This document shows, one piece after another, positions 9,308 through 18,621 of a stretch of 64,000 nucleotides of DNA. The stretch is from positions 1-64,000 of the forward strand of contig NZ_KV757581.1 of NCBI RefSeq assembly GCF_001712795.1, read 5' to 3'. Below the pieces are notes generated by a model. The model saw only the letters and a list, made by a program, of their open reading frames with translations, had not been told where the DNA came from and did not search any database. Position 1 is the first letter of the stretch, and each line of letters starts with the position of its first letter. The DNA comes from Nostoc sp. KVJ20 (lineage in GTDB: Bacteria; Cyanobacteriota; Cyanobacteriia; Cyanobacteriales; Nostocaceae). The translations under genes and the position numbers were made by a program.

Positions 9308-10045
9308 TTACCCATCAGATGATGGCTGATTTATCTGATAGATATAGTAAGTCGCCATTGGGATAACGGTGGCGGCAATTAACAATCCTACTACCCAAGC
9401 AGTAGCGTTACCTTGGTCAGTTTCTTCTGCTTTCTTGAAAGTGCCTCCAACCTGGACATTATCAATTATTTTGGGTGGGCCTGGATCGGCTTTGCCAGAG
9501 AGAACGGCAACAAGGCGATCGCTCGCATCTAGAAATGCCTGATTGTATTTGTTACCATTGCGTAACGGCACACTTACTGTTTCAGTAGCGACACTCTCGG
9601 CAATAGAGTCTGTGAGTAAAGGCTTGACTTGATCCCCAGAAATAATGGCAGTACCATTGGTAACCGTATCAATAATCAATAAGGTTTGATTAGCTTGGGC
9701 TTCTTTTGTAGGAAACCATTTTTTAAACAGTTCTTTGCTGAAGCTTTCTGGTGTTTCGCCATAATCGAGGCGGCGAACAGTAACAATTCTAACTTCCTTA
9801 TCTGTTTGCTTTGCCAAATCCTCGAAAGCGTTGCTAATTTTACCTTCATTCAGACGGCTGATGACTTCAGCTTGATCCAAAACCCAGGTGTCATTCCCTG
9901 CTTTGAGATTGGGTATTTGATACACACCTGTGGCTAAAGCAGGTGTGGCAAACAGCGAGGCTGCTAAAATAACCATCACCAAAGGTAGAATTAGCCGGAT
10001 GAGGTATTTTTGACTGCTAAATAGTTGTTTGAGGAGCTGTTTCAT
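9308..10045 (-). CDS. psb32: TPM-domain photosystem II repair protein, Psb32-like
   Basis: 245 residues. A signal peptide (LILPLVMVILAASLFATPALA) is followed by a TPM domain starting at WVLDQAEVISRLNEGKI and including RIVTVRRLDYGETPESFSKELF and QTLLIIDTVTNGTAIISGD. A C-terminal membrane anchor (AWVVGLLIAATVIPMATYYIY) ends the protein. This signal-TPM-anchor plan is that of Psb32, which sits on the lumenal side of the thylakoid and protects photosystem II during repair. I used ATG 10045; the open frame continues upstream but without a better start. The name rests on family resemblance, since other cyanobacterial TPM proteins exist. Confidence 0.75.
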   Translation of the reverse strand: MKQLLKQLFSSQKYLIRLILPLVMVILAASLFATPALATGVYQIPNLKAGNDTWVLDQAEVISRLNEGKISNAFEDLAKQTDKEVRIVTVRRLDYGETPESFSKELFKKWFPTKEAQANQTLLIIDTVTNGTAIISGDQVKPLLTDSIAESVATETVSVPLRNGNKYNQAFLDASDRLVAVLSGKADPGPPKIIDNVQVGGTFKKAEETDQGNATAWVVGLLIAATVIPMATYYIYQINQPSSDG

Positions 10046-10449
10046 TGTGTGATCCCTAAGACAGACTTGCACCCAAAATACTACAGAACCACTGCAAAAA
10101 TCACCTCGTTCCCAGTTTTCTCAAGTATTAAATTTCTGCTACTGCTAGCAGATTATAGATTGTACGCGATTTTTTGATTGCACAAACTTGTGATTAGGGC
10201 GGTTGCAAGCATTAACTTGACGCTAACACTTTCGCTAGTGAAAAGAAATACCGCCCATTTTGGGGATTAACCCAAATACTGAGGGCGGAATTTGCAAACC
10301 ATCTAGAAATCATATCGTATGATCAATATTTTGGGCAGAATCAAGCATATTTTTTCATATCTGCAAGTAGCTTTTGCTGTTATACCCTTTGATGGATGAT
10401 ATCTGCATTTTTCTGATACCTTAGCTAAATCTATATCAATAATATATAC
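10046..10449. other. Intergenic region between divergent psb32 and surE
   Basis: About 400 bases with no convincing gene. It should carry the promoters of both flanking genes. An imperfect inverted repeat (accgccc near 10250, gggcgg near 10286) is visible, but I could not assign it a role. Confidence 0.5.
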
Positions 10450-11130
10450 ATGACCATAATTTTAACTAACGACGACGGCATTGATGCCCCCGGTATCCGA
10501 GCGCTGCTAAAAGCTGTAAACGGCAAAAATACTATTATCGCTGCTCCTGCTGATCACCAGTCTGGCTGTGGACATCAAGTTACTACCACTCGTGCCATCA
10601 ACCTCCAGCGACGTTCTGAGACTGAGTATGCGATCGCAGGTACTCCCGCTGATTGTGTGAGAATTGCAATTACACAAATTACCGCAGATGTCAAATTTGT
10701 ACTTTCAGGTATTAACGCTGGGGGTAACTTGGGAGTCGATGCTTATATTTCTGGCACAGTTGCGGCTGTACGGGAAGCTGCAATGCACGGCATACCGGGA
10801 ATTGCTATTTCTCACTATCGCAAAGCCAAGCAGGATTTTGATTGGGATCTAGCTGCCAAATTCACAGCTGAAGTTTTAGTGGACTTGCTCAAGCGTCCCC
10901 TAGAACTAGGAAGCTTTTGGAATGTGAACTTACCGCATCTGCAACCAGGAGAAGCAGATCCTAATGTGGTGTTTTGCCAAGCTTGTACCAAACCTTTGCC
11001 TGTGAACTATCGAATTGAAGGCGATAATTTTTATTATGTAGGGGAATATGGCAAACGCGATCGCACTCCTGGTAGTGATGTAGATGTATGTTTTTCCGGT
11101 AATATCGCCGTAACTCAGTTAAGGGTTTGA
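10450..11130 (+). CDS. surE: 5'/3'-nucleotidase SurE
   Basis: The N-terminal MTIILTNDDGIDAPGIRALL is the SurE signature; DD supplies the metal-binding aspartates. APADHQSGCGHQVT, GTPADCVRIA and LSGINAGGNLG are the remaining active-site loops. At 226 residues it is the shorter cyanobacterial SurE form (many are 250-270). It dephosphorylates nucleoside monophosphates in the cytoplasm. It stands alone, divergent from psb32. Confidence 0.95.
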   Translation: MTIILTNDDGIDAPGIRALLKAVNGKNTIIAAPADHQSGCGHQVTTTRAINLQRRSETEYAIAGTPADCVRIAITQITADVKFVLSGINAGGNLGVDAYISGTVAAVREAAMHGIPGIAISHYRKAKQDFDWDLAAKFTAEVLVDLLKRPLELGSFWNVNLPHLQPGEADPNVVFCQACTKPLPVNYRIEGDNFYYVGEYGKRDRTPGSDVDVCFSGNIAVTQLRV

Positions 11131-11223
11131 CATTCAGTTAGGCTTAATTTCAGGGGTATTTGGACATTGGGGAGAGCGCGATCGCTATCAAAATTTTCAA
11201 GAATTTGAAATCTGGTAAAACCA

Positions 11224-11883
11224 TTGAACAATCAACTTTCAATTAAGGAAAAATTACAAGCCACGCTTGAAAAGATTCAAACAAAAAGCGATGGCTCTCC
11301 CATTACCGATTTGCAGCTAGATAAAACCTTAGCCGCAGAAATTGAACAATTGACGACGGAACTAGAGAGCGTCAATCCCAATCTCCATCCTCTTCTCTAC
11401 GCTACTTCTTTGCTGGAGGGAACTTGGCAATTGCAATACTCCACAGCTAGAGAAATCCGTTCTTTAGTTTCTCTCCCACTCGGATTAAAGCTGGGTAAAG
11501 TTTATCAAGTGATTGATGTTGCAAATAAATTGTTTTTCAATCTAGCTCAAGTTAAACATCCTCTGGGGATAGTATCGGGATATGTAAAAGTGACAGCTAG
11601 CTTTGAGCCAGCCAAAGAAGATTTCGAGCCTCTACCGAACAAACGTATCAACGTCTATTTTGACAAACGTTACCTATCGATTGAGAAGATTTTTGGCATT
11701 AATACGCCTCAACTCAATCCATTTAAGGTTGTCCCAGCTAATAATCCTACTAGTAGAACTCCCACACTGGATATTAGTTATTTAGATGAAAGCTTAAGAA
11801 TTGGACGGGGAGGAGATGGCAGTTTATTCATTCTTCATAAATCCGATGATTTACCTGAATTCACCTCCTCAACTTCAAATTGA
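11224..11883 (+). CDS. PAP/fibrillin family protein
   Basis: 219 residues of the plastid-lipid-associated protein (PAP/fibrillin) family, identified by LLEGTWQLQYSTAREIRSL and the C-terminal LDISYLDESLRIGRGGDGSLF. Such proteins bind thylakoid lipids or plastoquinone-like molecules and are typical of cyanobacteria and plastids. The start used is TTG; no in-frame ATG precedes the conserved region. It lies 93 bases after surE and 12 bases before the MOSC fusion gene, so the last two may be co-transcribed. Confidence 0.85.
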   Translation: MNNQLSIKEKLQATLEKIQTKSDGSPITDLQLDKTLAAEIEQLTTELESVNPNLHPLLYATSLLEGTWQLQYSTAREIRSLVSLPLGLKLGKVYQVIDVANKLFFNLAQVKHPLGIVSGYVKVTASFEPAKEDFEPLPNKRINVYFDKRYLSIEKIFGINTPQLNPFKVVPANNPTSRTPTLDISYLDESLRIGRGGDGSLFILHKSDDLPEFTSSTSN

Positions 11884-11895
11884 TCGCGCCACCGA

Positions 11896-12693
11896 ATGAA
11901 TATGGCTCTCTCAATAACGCATCTTTTCAGTAAGGTAAAATCAGGTTCTACAATGGTAGAGCTTAAAACATTAAATTTAAAGGTAGGTCATGGTATAGAA
12001 GGAGATATTAATGCTGATCCTATAAGTCCCAGGCAAATTTTAATTGTTAGGAATGAAGATATTTTAGACTTATCAATTCAGCCAGGAGAATTGCGAGAAA
12101 ATATTGTGGTTACAGGGATAGAATTTGATAATTTTATCCCTGGATCTCTATTAACCTTTGAAAGTGGTGCGGCAATTCGTCTAACTTTTCACTGCGAACC
12201 TTGTAAGCGAATAGCCCACTTGGTAGAATCATTAAAAAGCATCCAATATAAAAGAGGAATTTTAGGCGTAGTTATTAAATCAGGTAAAATCCAAGTTGGT
12301 AGTAATTTTCAGCTTGAAACTAATGAATTTCCTGCATTATCTGAAAATCCATATCAACGATTCCTAAATTTTATCATCAAAATCCCAAGTGGAAAAGTAG
12401 TTACATATAAACAGATAATCAAAGGGATGGGAGTAGATAATAGTTATCTAAGAGCTATTCCTACCTACCTGAAAAAAACCTCGGCTACTGATTATCCGGT
12501 ACATAGAATATTAGACTCTAAAGGCTATTTGATAACTTATGTTAATCAACAAAAAAATCAGTTAGAGGCTGAAGGAATTAAGGTTTTATCTGAGACAGAT
12601 GCATTGGGAAACTTAAACAAAAATTTTGTAGATATTAAAGATTATCTATGGGAAGATTACACTCTATATTTAGAATATAGAACTCATATTTGA
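11896..12693 (+). CDS. MOSC domain fused to alkyltransferase-like (ATL/MGMT-type) domain
   Basis: The N-terminal half (about residues 1-150) is a MOSC domain: GIEGDINADPISPRQILIV and HCEPCKRIAHLVES, whose cysteine is the conserved sulphur-carrying position. The C-terminal part (about 152-215) matches the DNA-binding domain of O6-alkylguanine alkyltransferases: YQRFLNFIIKIPSGKVVTYKQI and DYPVHRILDSKGYL. The reactive-Cys motif PCHR is replaced by PVHR, as in alkyltransferase-like proteins that bind damage without repairing it. The fusion is unusual. The stop codon falls inside the left terminal repeat of a MITE (12676-12803), so the original C-terminus may have been altered. Domain calls are by motif. 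Confidence 0.7.
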   Translation: MNMALSITHLFSKVKSGSTMVELKTLNLKVGHGIEGDINADPISPRQILIVRNEDILDLSIQPGELRENIVVTGIEFDNFIPGSLLTFESGAAIRLTFHCEPCKRIAHLVESLKSIQYKRGILGVVIKSGKIQVGSNFQLETNEFPALSENPYQRFLNFIIKIPSGKVVTYKQIIKGMGVDNSYLRAIPTYLKKTSATDYPVHRILDSKGYLITYVNQQKNQLEAEGIKVLSETDALGNLNKNFVDIKDYLWEDYTLYLEYRTHI

Positions 12694-12803
12694 TTTCTGA
12701 AAAAACTCAGTACAACTAAGAAGTCTTCTTGACTGTTGCCTGTTGCCTATTCCCTATTGCCTGCCTACACAAATTAGTTCAGAAATCAAAGCGGATTTCT
12801 ATA
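12676..12803. mobile_element. MITE-like element, copy 1
   Basis: About 128 bp bounded by imperfect terminal inverted repeats. The left end reads tatagaactcatatttgatt and the right end, reverse-complemented, tatagaaatccgctttgatt, both continuing into TTCTGAA. Two more copies are at 23017-23139 and 60530-60658. No coding capacity; the interior holds tgcctattgcc-type heptads. It supplies the stop codon of the MOSC fusion gene. Confidence 0.8.
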
Positions 12804-12869
12804 GTACTTTTGTTTTCATGATATTTGTGATATGACCTGGTATTTTTGCAGGGAAAATGCTTAATTTCA

Positions 12870-13748
12870 TCAAGATAACCCCTGATTTTTGATTTGTTTA
12901 GATGTAGCTTCCATAAAGTCAATAAAAACTTTTATGAGCTTATGAATTCCCTCGCTACCTCCTGCAATTAAACCTCCTGTCAGTAATGCATCTAAACAAC
13001 GAAAAATAATTATTTGGATTGAATTATCTAAATCAATAACTACAAGTGGTTCAATTGAGCGAATACCTATTGCACTCATTAAAAGACCGAATAAAAGGGA
13101 TGTCCATAGGGCAATTATTCGTGTATCAGATTTATAGGCTGCTCTTTGGCGCTCTTTTTCATTTATATCATCAATTTGTGGCTTGAATATTTTTAATGAG
13201 TCTTGTTGATTTTGGGTAAAATTTTGAATTATTTGCTGTTCTAGACTCATTCCTTCAGGCGGTAATCCACTGATTTGATTTGATTCTAAAGAAGAAAACT
13301 GTTTCTGTTGGGATTCCATCAGTCTTATTTTCTCCGAGACTAGAGTCTTTTCTTGCCGAATACTAATATCTAATTGCTCGATAAATGAACCGCGCCAAGT
13401 AGTTAGAAAAACTTCTAATGAACGTTCTAATAATAAAGAAATAAATAGTTGCAATGAGAGTAGTTGGACAATATCATTAAGCCCAAATGGTTTTAAAACA
13501 AATGGTTTAGATGATAACCAAGTTGACAAAGTTACTACTAGAAAACTAATAATAATTAATACAATAAATAGAGGGGAGTCTGGAGAAAGCTTTAGCAACG
13601 TATCTATACTCCTGTTTCGCGTCACAATATTTAGTACAGCCTGGAGGTGAGAACTACACCTGCTGAGTAACTTAACAACGTTAATTTGATAGAACAGTAA
13701 ATAATTTGTGACTCCACACTTTTTTTCAGGAGTGTGATATAGCCCCAC
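12870..13748 (-). CDS. Membrane protein with central coiled-coil region, unknown function
   Basis: Membrane segments are predicted at LFIVLIIISFLVVTLSTWL, IVQLLSLQLFISLLLE and, after a charged Gln/Glu-rich central region, ALWTSLLFGLLMSAIGI and CLDALLTGGLIAGGSEGI. The C-terminal GGLIAGGSEGIHKLIK block resembles a family of hypothetical cyanobacterial membrane proteins that I cannot name. The start is uncertain: the GTG at 13748 gives 292 residues, but the first 40 codons look poor and an internal GTG near 13625 is possible. No operon partners. Confidence 0.6.
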   Translation of the reverse strand: MGLYHTPEKKCGVTNYLLFYQINVVKLLSRCSSHLQAVLNIVTRNRSIDTLLKLSPDSPLFIVLIIISFLVVTLSTWLSSKPFVLKPFGLNDIVQLLSLQLFISLLLERSLEVFLTTWRGSFIEQLDISIRQEKTLVSEKIRLMESQQKQFSSLESNQISGLPPEGMSLEQQIIQNFTQNQQDSLKIFKPQIDDINEKERQRAAYKSDTRIIALWTSLLFGLLMSAIGIRSIEPLVVIDLDNSIQIIIFRCLDALLTGGLIAGGSEGIHKLIKVFIDFMEATSKQIKNQGLS

Positions 13749-14004
13749 TGTGAGAGCGATGTCTTTAACGGGCTACGCCTACGTACCTTGGTGGTAGCAG
13801 GAAGCATTCCAAAAGTAAACACTAGGCTTCAAATGCACGGTGCAAAGTGGCGATCGCATTTCCTCCCTGTTTTCCTCTCAAAAAGGTGCGCTAGAGCAAG
13901 CAGCAACCATAGCGCCAACTAAAAACCCCTCCAAGGTAGAAGGGGATAAAAAAGGAATGATTGTTCAATATTTTTACTCACCTTGAAAGGGCTAATCCTA
14001 AAGA

Positions 14005-17000
14005 TTAGACAATTACAAAATCAGAAACAGTTAGGGTAGTGGTATTAATTCCCGTCAGTGTTGCCAAGGTTTCATGGGTAGAAGTCACTAGAATATTGTC
14101 ACCATAAAAACTCAGTTTATCGAAGGTTAAGCCACCAGATAATCCAATCAAATCAGTAGACTTTCTAAAGTCAGTAATTATGTCAGTACCTTCTCCAAAG
14201 GAAAGTATAAATTTATCTGAGCCATTGCCGCCAGTGATAGTATCATTGCCCTTACCACCTGTAAGGATATCATTGCCATTGCCGCCAGCGATAGTATCAT
14301 TGCCCTTACCACCTGTAAGGATATCATTGCCATTACCGCCAGAGATAGTATCATTGCCATTGCCGCCAGAGATAGTATCATTGCCATTACCGCCAGCGAT
14401 AGTATCATTGCCGTCCCCGCCAGAGATAGTATCATTGCCATTACCGCCAGCGATAGTATCATTGCCATCACCGCCAGAGATGGTATTATTGCCATTGCCG
14501 CTAGTGATAGTATCATTGCCATTACCACCAGAGATAGTATCATTGCCATTCACGCCAGCGATCGCGTCATCCCCTGGAGTGCCAGAGATATTATCGTTTT
14601 GCCTAGTGCCAGTGATGTTAGCACCAACTGTGATCGCAACTGTAGCAGTACTACTCAAGCTACCATCGCTAATAGTGTAGTGGAACTGGGCATTGCCACT
14701 CACTCCATTTAATGGGGTAAAAACAATAAAATCATCTACCGAATTCCCCGGAGTACCGTTATCGTTCAATATAACAGTACCGTTGGTCGCACCACTTACA
14801 GCAGTAATGCTGAGGTTGATAGTATCAATATCGGTATCATTAGCCAGCAAAGTACTAGCAAGGATAGTACTAGTAGTATTAAAACCACTAGTCAGACTAT
14901 CATTGATGGCAATGGGTGCATCGTTGACAGGCTTGACATTGAGATTAAAAGTACCCGTAGCGCTAGCGCCATTAACATCACTGACAGTAAAGTTGAAGCT
15001 GTCAGTACCGTTGAAGTTGGCATTGGGAGTATAGATGAAGAAATCGTCACTAAGGTTATCTGGAGTAGTGTTGTCGTTGAGTGTTAGGGTGCCGTTAGTG
15101 GGGTTAGTGAAGTCACTGATGTTGAAGACATCATTTTCTGGATCTGCATATCTACTTAGAACGTTTTTAGCAAGGATTGTCACGGCAGTATCTTCGTTGG
15201 TGTTAGCCGCAGTGGCAAAGCCAAAGACCACGTAGCTCTCCCCGGCCTGGGCAAAAATCTGACCGTTGGGGGTGGCACGAGATGCTCCGATAATCAGGTC
15301 ATCAATGCCATCGCCGTTAATATCTCCCGCATTGCTAACCGAACTGCCTGACAAGTCAAATTGATCAATACCGTTAATTACAAAGCCGTTGCTGCCATCG
15401 AGGTCAGAAAGGTTAAGACTAGCTCCAAAGCCACTGCTGCTGCCAAACACCACGTAGCTCTCCCCGGCACCCTGCTGACCGTTGTTGGGCGAGGCTCTTC
15501 TTGCCCCGATAATCAGGTCGTCGAAGCCATCGCCGTTAATGTCCCCCGCATTGCTGACAGATGTGCCTGAGTAGTCACCCGCATCAATGCCGTTAATCAC
15601 AAAGCCGTTGCTGCCATCGAGGTCAGAAAGATTGAGACTGGCTCCAAACCCACTGCCGCTACCAAACACCACGTAGCTCTCCCCGGCGCTATACTGACCG
15701 TTGAGGTCGGCACTAGGTGCCCCGATAATCAGGTCGTCGAAGCCATCGCCGTTAATGTCCCCCGCACTGCTGACAGATATGCCTGAGTAGTCACCCGCAT
15801 CAATGCCGTTAATTACAAAGCCGTTGCTGCCATCGAGGTCAGAAAGGTTGAAACTGGCTCCAAAGCCACTGCTGCTAAACACCACGTAGCTCTCTCCGGC
15901 ACGCTGCTGACCGGCACTAAGTGCCCCGATAATCAGGTCATCAATGCCATCGCCGTTAATGTCCCCCGCATTGCTGACGGAGCTGCCTGAGTTGTCATAT
16001 CTATCAATGCCGTTAATTACAAAGCCGTTGCTGCCATCGAGGTCAGAAAGGTTGAAACTGGCTCCAAAGCCACTGCTGCTGCCAAACACCACGTAGCTCT
16101 CTCCGGCACCTGTTGCCCCGATAATCAGGTCGTCGAAGCCATCGCCGTTAATGTCCCCCGCACTGCTGACAGAGCCGCCTGAGAAGTCATAGCTATCAAT
16201 GCCGTTAATTACAAAGCCGTTGCTGCCATCGAGGTCAGAAAGGTTGAAACTGGCTCCAAACCCACTGCCGCTACCAAACACCACGTAGCTCTCCCCAGCT
16301 CTATCCTGACCGTTGGGGTCGGCACTTCTTGCCCCGATAATCAGGTCATCGAAGCCATCACCGTTAATGTCCCCCGCACTGCTGACAGATATGCCTGAGT
16401 AGTCACCCGCATCAATGCCGTTAATTACAAAGCCGTTGCTGCCATCGAGGTCAGAAAGGTTGAGACTAGCTTCAAACCCACTGTTGCTGCCAAACACCAC
16501 GTAGCTCTTCCCGGCCAAACTCTGATCATTGGGGTTGGCACGATATGCCCCGATAATCAGATCATCGATGCCATCGCCATTAATGTCCCCCGCATTGCTG
16601 ACAGAAAAGCCTGAGTTGTCAGAACCATCAATGCCGTTAATTACAAAGCCGTTGCTGCCGTTGAGTGTGGAAAGGTTCAAAACTGAAATAAATTTGGGTT
16701 TGGGTGCGTCATTGACTCCGTTAATGGTCAAATTGACGCTAGCTGTATTATTCAACTTGCCATTGTTAGCGCTGTATGTAAAGCTATCACTAGCGCTTTC
16801 ACCCACAGCCAAACTTTCAAATTGAGCATTTGGGTCGTAGGTCAAGCTGCCATCAGCATTAAGGGTAATTAAAGCACCAGAATTCACGGTAATGGCAGTG
16901 CCAACAACAACTTCCTTACCATCAATAGCCGTCACCCTTAAGGAGTTGCTGTCGTTGGCTAAAATCTCTATATTAACGGCAGTGTCTTCGTCAGTGGTAG

Positions 17001-18543
17001 CCGTGTCATTAACTGGCATAGACGTAGGAGATGCAAAACCAAACACCACGTAGCTCTCCCCGGCGCTATACTGACCGTTGTTGGGCGAGGCACTTCTTGC
17101 CCCGATAATCAGGTCGTCGAAGCCATCGCTGTTAATGTCCCCCGCATTGCTGACAGAAAAGCCTGAGAAGTCATAGCTATCAATGCCGTTAATTACAAAG
17201 CCGTTGCTGCCATCCAGTTCAGAGAGGTTAAGACTAGCTCCGAACCCACTGCTACTGCCAAACACCACGTAGCTCTCCCCGGTGCTATACTGACCGTTGA
17301 GGTCGGCACCAGGTGCCCCGATAATCAGGTCGTCGAAGCCATCGCCGTTAATGTCCCCCGCACTGCTGACGGAAAAGCCTGAATAATCATCCCTATCAAT
17401 GCCGTTAATCACAAAGCCGTTGCTGCCATTCAGTTCAGAGAGGTTGAGACTTGCTCCAAACCCACTGCCGCTACCAAAAACCACGTAGCTCTCCCCAGAC
17501 CTAAACTGAAGGGTGGAGAAGCCTTTTCTTACCCCGATAATCAGGTCATCGAAGCCATCGCCATTAATGTCCCCCGCATTGCTGACAGAGTTGCCTGAGT
17601 TGTCATAGCTATCAATGCCGTTAATCACAAAGCCGTTCCTGCCATCCAGGTCAGAGAGGTTGAGACTGGCTCCAAACCCACTGCCGCTACCAAAAACCAC
17701 GTAGCTCTCCCCGGCATAATACTGACCATTGGGGGAGGCACCTGTTGCCGCGATAATCAGGTCGTCGAAGCCATCGCCGTTAATGTCACCCGCACTGCTG
17801 ACAGAGTTGCCTGAGAAGTCATCGCTATCAATGCCGTTAATCACAAAGCCGTTGCTGCCATCCAGGTCAGAGAGGTTGAGACTGGCTCCAAACCCACTAC
17901 CGCTACCAAACACCACGTAGCTCTCCCCGCCTCTATCCTGACCGTTGGGGTCGGCACTTCTTGCCCCGATAATCAGGTCATCGAAGCCATCGCCATTAAT
18001 GTCCCCCGCATTGCTGACGGATGTGCCTGAGTTGTCATAGCTATCAATGCCGTTAATCACAAAGCCGTTGATGCCATCCAGGTCAGAGAGGTTGAGACTG
18101 GCTCCAAACCCACTGCCGCTACCAAAGACTACGTAGCTCTCCCCGGCGCTATACTGACCGTTGGGGTCGGCACTTCCTGCCCCGATAATCAGGTCGTCGA
18201 AGCCATCGCTGTTAATGTCCCCCGCACTGCTGACGGAGCCGCCTGATACGTCACTCCTATTAATGCCGTTAATTACAAAGCCGTTGCTGCCATTGAGGTC
18301 AGAAAGGTTGAGACTAGCTCCAAACCCACTGCCGCTACCAAAGACTACGTAGCTCTCCCCGGCATAATTCTGACCGTTGGGGTCGGCACGAGATGCCCCA
18401 ATAATCAGGTCGTCAAAGCCATCGCCGTTAATGTCACCCGCACTGCTGACAGATGTGCCTGATTCGTCACCCCTATTAATGCCGTTAATTACAAAGCCGT
18501 TGCTGCCATTGAGGTCAGATAGATTTAAAAATGTATTCGCCAT
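14005..18543 (-). CDS. Giant FG-GAP / cadherin-like / RTX secreted protein
   Basis: 1512 residues. Residues 1-505 hold seven FG-GAP (integrin-alpha-type) repeats of about 70 residues, each with a calcium loop DINGDGFDDLIIGA. Residues about 506-620 form one cadherin-like domain. Seven more FG-GAP repeats follow (about 620-1110), then two cadherin-like domains (about 1110-1305) with NANFNGTDSFNFTVSD. About 1309-1445 are RTX nonapeptides of GGNGNDTIS type. The C-terminus (DIITDFRKSTDLI ... LTVSDFVIV) is a typical type I secretion signal, and there is no Sec signal peptide. It is probably exported by a HlyB/HlyD/TolC-type system, not encoded here, and folds outside with calcium. An adhesin or surface protein is likely. 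Repeats are near-identical at DNA level, so copy number may vary. Confidence 0.9.
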   Translation of the reverse strand: MANTFLNLSDLNGSNGFVINGINRGDESGTSVSSAGDINGDGFDDLIIGASRADPNGQNYAGESYVVFGSGSGFGASLNLSDLNGSNGFVINGINRSDVSGGSVSSAGDINSDGFDDLIIGAGSADPNGQYSAGESYVVFGSGSGFGASLNLSDLDGINGFVINGIDSYDNSGTSVSNAGDINGDGFDDLIIGARSADPNGQDRGGESYVVFGSGSGFGASLNLSDLDGSNGFVINGIDSDDFSGNSVSSAGDINGDGFDDLIIAATGASPNGQYYAGESYVVFGSGSGFGASLNLSDLDGRNGFVINGIDSYDNSGNSVSNAGDINGDGFDDLIIGVRKGFSTLQFRSGESYVVFGSGSGFGASLNLSELNGSNGFVINGIDRDDYSGFSVSSAGDINGDGFDDLIIGAPGADLNGQYSTGESYVVFGSSSGFGASLNLSELDGSNGFVINGIDSYDFSGFSVSNAGDINSDGFDDLIIGARSASPNNGQYSAGESYVVFGFASPTSMPVNDTATTDEDTAVNIEILANDSNSLRVTAIDGKEVVVGTAITVNSGALITLNADGSLTYDPNAQFESLAVGESASDSFTYSANNGKLNNTASVNLTINGVNDAPKPKFISVLNLSTLNGSNGFVINGIDGSDNSGFSVSNAGDINGDGIDDLIIGAYRANPNDQSLAGKSYVVFGSNSGFEASLNLSDLDGSNGFVINGIDAGDYSGISVSSAGDINGDGFDDLIIGARSADPNGQDRAGESYVVFGSGSGFGASFNLSDLDGSNGFVINGIDSYDFSGGSVSSAGDINGDGFDDLIIGATGAGESYVVFGSSSGFGASFNLSDLDGSNGFVINGIDRYDNSGSSVSNAGDINGDGIDDLIIGALSAGQQRAGESYVVFSSSGFGASFNLSDLDGSNGFVINGIDAGDYSGISVSSAGDINGDGFDDLIIGAPSADLNGQYSAGESYVVFGSGSGFGASLNLSDLDGSNGFVINGIDAGDYSGTSVSNAGDINGDGFDDLIIGARRASPNNGQQGAGESYVVFGSSSGFGASLNLSDLDGSNGFVINGIDQFDLSGSSVSNAGDINGDGIDDLIIGASRATPNGQIFAQAGESYVVFGFATAANTNEDTAVTILAKNVLSRYADPENDVFNISDFTNPTNGTLTLNDNTTPDNLSDDFFIYTPNANFNGTDSFNFTVSDVNGASATGTFNLNVKPVNDAPIAINDSLTSGFNTTSTILASTLLANDTDIDTINLSITAVSGATNGTVILNDNGTPGNSVDDFIVFTPLNGVSGNAQFHYTISDGSLSSTATVAITVGANITGTRQNDNISGTPGDDAIAGVNGNDTISGGNGNDTITSGNGNNTISGGDGNDTIAGGNGNDTISGGDGNDTIAGGNGNDTISGGNGNDTISGGNGNDILTGGKGNDTIAGGNGNDILTGGKGNDTITGGNGSDKFILSFGEGTDIITDFRKSTDLIGLSGGLTFDKLSFYGDNILVTSTHETLATLTGINTTTLTVSDFVIV

Positions 18544-18621
18544 TATTCTTGATTCTCTTTATGAATGAATTTAGGTTGTGTTGTTTATCAGGTGTAAAGA
18601 GGCAAAATTTCACCTCTGGAC

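Noticed and set aside
13631..13822. 63-codon minus-strand frame overlapping the membrane protein start
   Set aside because: It overlaps another frame, contains common intergenic repeat sequence and has no recognisable motif.
14180..14680. Plus-strand frame with repeated LPLPP motifs opposite the RTX region
   Set aside because: It is the antisense of the GGxGND repeats; the minus-strand protein has a coherent domain order and the plus frame does not.
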